From contig CAZFMJ010000027.1 of NCBI GenBank assembly GCA_964520045.1, forward strand, positions 1-37,581: a stretch of DNA of 37,581 nucleotides, written 5' to 3'. The notes beneath the pieces were generated by a model. That model searched no databases, was not told the origin of the DNA, and saw nothing but the letters and a program-made list of their open reading frames with translations. Position 1 is the stretch's first letter, and every line of letters starts with the position of its first letter. Shown in pieces: positions 37,535 to 37,581 of this stretch. The stretch comes from CAZFMJ01 sp964520045. Lineage in GTDB: Bacteria; Elusimicrobiota; Elusimicrobia; Elusimicrobiales; CAZFMJ01. A program made the translations under genes and the position numbers.

Positions 37535-37568
37535 ACTATACCATGCGCGGGCGACAGCGTTGTGTCGT
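37535..37568 (-). promoter_or_regulatory. Dyad promoter, tandem copy 3
   Basis: Minus strand: ACGACA-CAACGC-TGTCGC (37551-37568), 10 bp, then TATAGT (37535-37540), upstream of 36849-37463. The outermost base of the distal arm differs (A for G). Confidence 0.8.
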
Positions 37569-37581
37569 ATTGGCTGGAATT

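Larger units (their letters stand above)
35984..37581. repeat. Tandem duplication of leader-promoter-gene 3' end
   Basis: A block of about 200-240 bp (leader with TCTGCATTATATACAAACGC, dyad promoter, then the 3' end of the next gene) recurs at about 35984-36225 and 36744-36950, with a third copy of the leader and promoter at about 37477-37570. The period is about 730-760 bp. Near-identity of the ends against divergent gene bodies indicates recent duplication or ongoing gene conversion. Confidence 0.8.

Noticed and set aside
35984..37581. CRISPR-like repeat array
   Set aside because: The period is ~750 bp and the units contain genes and promoters; there are no short repeat-spacer units or cas genes.

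Overview
The window is a densely packed, almost entirely minus-strand accessory region of an uncultivated bacterium. I cannot place the lineage. A 10-N scaffold gap, roughly even base composition with AT-richer patches, GGAGG-type ribosome sites, and REP-like hairpins inserted in frame inside genes all suggest a metagenome-assembled genome. There are no tRNA, rRNA or CRISPR features and no recognisable core housekeeping genes. About 33 genes can be supported, and only one (DUF6573 family, 12.45-12.79 kb) is on the plus strand.

Layout, in window coordinates (transcription runs right to left). 0-3.6 kb: AT-rich genes for a zinc-ribbon protein, a DUF3883 nuclease-like protein and a phospholipase D-like protein, with a fossil CHAT-gene 3' end between them. 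3.7-7.3 kb: an ECF-type sigma factor overlapping a TPR-CHAT protease-like gene that carries in-frame palindromic repeats. 7.5-12.4 kb: an operon with HEAT-like, AAA+ ATPase A, three small genes (two membrane), a catalytically degenerate NucS-like protein and a degenerate RuvB-like ATPase. 12.45-18.4 kb: a DUF6573 remnant, a zinc-ribbon gene, then an AT-rich trio of SNF2-type helicase, PLD-like protein and DUF6361-like protein. 18.5-23.0 kb: a small TPR gene, a Cys/Pro-tailed small gene, a DnaB-like ATPase, an intact NucS-like nuclease and a DUF2779 nuclease. 23.0-25.3 kb: an MBL-fold hydrolase and a PD-(D/E)XK-like protein. 25.3-32.2 kb: two further restriction-endonuclease-like genes, a Sel1 protein, a small membrane protein, AAA+ B, a small unknown gene, AAA+ C and a ClpX-like unfoldase. 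32.5-35.2 kb: uracil-DNA glycosylase, a WYL regulator, a possible second UDG-fold protein and a 59-aa gene. 35.4-37.5 kb: three tandem paralogues of an unknown Cys/His-rich family.

The strongest new signal is regulatory. Seven promoters carry the same element, an 18-bp dyad GCGACA-N6-TGTCGC placed exactly 10 bp upstream of a TATA(A/C/G)T -10 box. They precede the ClpX-like/AAA+ C operon, the AAA+ B operon, the MBL operon, the DUF2779/NucS/DnaB operon and each of the three tandem paralogues. This makes the scattered nucleases and unfoldases look like one co-regulated system. Separately, the HEAT/AAA+ A operon and the ClpX-like operon share an ECF-style promoter (TTGCAACCTTTTGG...CGAATAT), which the ECF sigma factor encoded here may recognise. 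The three AAA+ paralogues end in VGF, LGF or IGF and the ClpX-like protein keeps an IGF loop, so all four could dock on a ClpP-like peptidase. My overall hypothesis is an inducible genome-defence or DNA/protein quality-control regulon of AAA+ unfoldases with PD-(D/E)XK nucleases, into which AT-rich defence-type cassettes have been inserted. Function is inferred from context only.
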